Position numbers and translations under genes: made by a program
Shown: positions 63,942 to 64,000 of the stretch, in pieces
Numbering within the stretch: position 1 is the first letter of the stretch
Layout of the letters: the number at the start of each line of letters is the position of its first letter
The notes under the pieces: model-generated
Told to the model about the DNA's origin: nothing
Seen by the model: only the letters and a program-made list of their open reading frames with translations
The model's database searches: none
Source of the DNA: Eremophila alpestris peregrina
Taxonomy: Eukaryota > Chordata > Aves > Passeriformes > Alaudidae
Assembly: GCA_009792885.1 (NCBI GenBank)
Contig: WMCF01000025.1
Location: 2,159,343-2,223,342, forward strand
Reading direction: 5' to 3'
Length of the DNA stretch: 64,000 nucleotides

Positions 63942-64000
63942 GTCAGTTAATATAACTCCAGTTCCAGATTTATGCTCTTAGCGCAGGTCTGATTGTATTT
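63942..64000 (+). other. MOCOS: Start of the next MOCOS intron
   Basis: It begins gtcagt after the 77-bp exon and runs to the window end. Nothing else is recognisable in these 59 bases. Confidence 0.85.

Noticed and set aside
1..64000. CRISPR arrays, operons, tRNA or rRNA genes
   Set aside because: No regularly spaced repeats, no compact gene order and no recognisable structural RNA were seen. The window is vertebrate intron sequence.

Overview
The window reads as AT-rich nuclear DNA from a bird. It has split coding exons with GT-AG splice sites, several 5'-truncated CR1 LINEs of avian type, one retroviral-LTR-like block, and no compact operon-like genes. I cannot name the species. The only host gene I can support is MOCOS (molybdenum cofactor sulfurase), read on the + strand. 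Its large exon at 29355-29993 (probably exon 4 by analogy with mammalian MOCOS) encodes most of the PLP-dependent NifS-like fold, including the Schiff-base lysine. The next exon, at 63865-63941, continues the same frame. Both exons are open and have good splice sites.

Everything else is intron. Positions 1-29354 are the 3' part of the upstream intron. Positions 29994-63864 are one intron of 33,871 bp between the two exons. Positions 63942-64000 begin the next intron. The promoter, exons 1-3 and the downstream exons for the MOSC/C-terminal part were not found here.

The introns hold decayed repeats. Minus-oriented CR1 copies lie near 3.7-4.3, 8.6-9.1, 14.3-14.9, 30.8-32.5, 41.3-41.6 and 55.0-55.5 kb, and an older CR1/L3-like block lies near 51.7-53.7 kb. 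Plus-oriented copies lie at 45.4-45.7 and 58.9-59.7 kb. The 30.8-32.5 kb copy still shows reverse-transcriptase sequence, but with a broken catalytic motif. A probable solo LTR on the minus strand lies near 6.54-7.19 kb. Simple repeats and short hairpins are scattered throughout; the best hairpin is a near-perfect 22-bp inverted repeat at 16641-16689.

I found no sign of a new biological system. The items most worth checking are the 16.6 kb hairpin, the LTR candidate, the internal junctions in the CR1 copies, and the very long MOCOS intron as a possible site of regulatory elements. All family calls come from recall of sequence patterns; no search was run.
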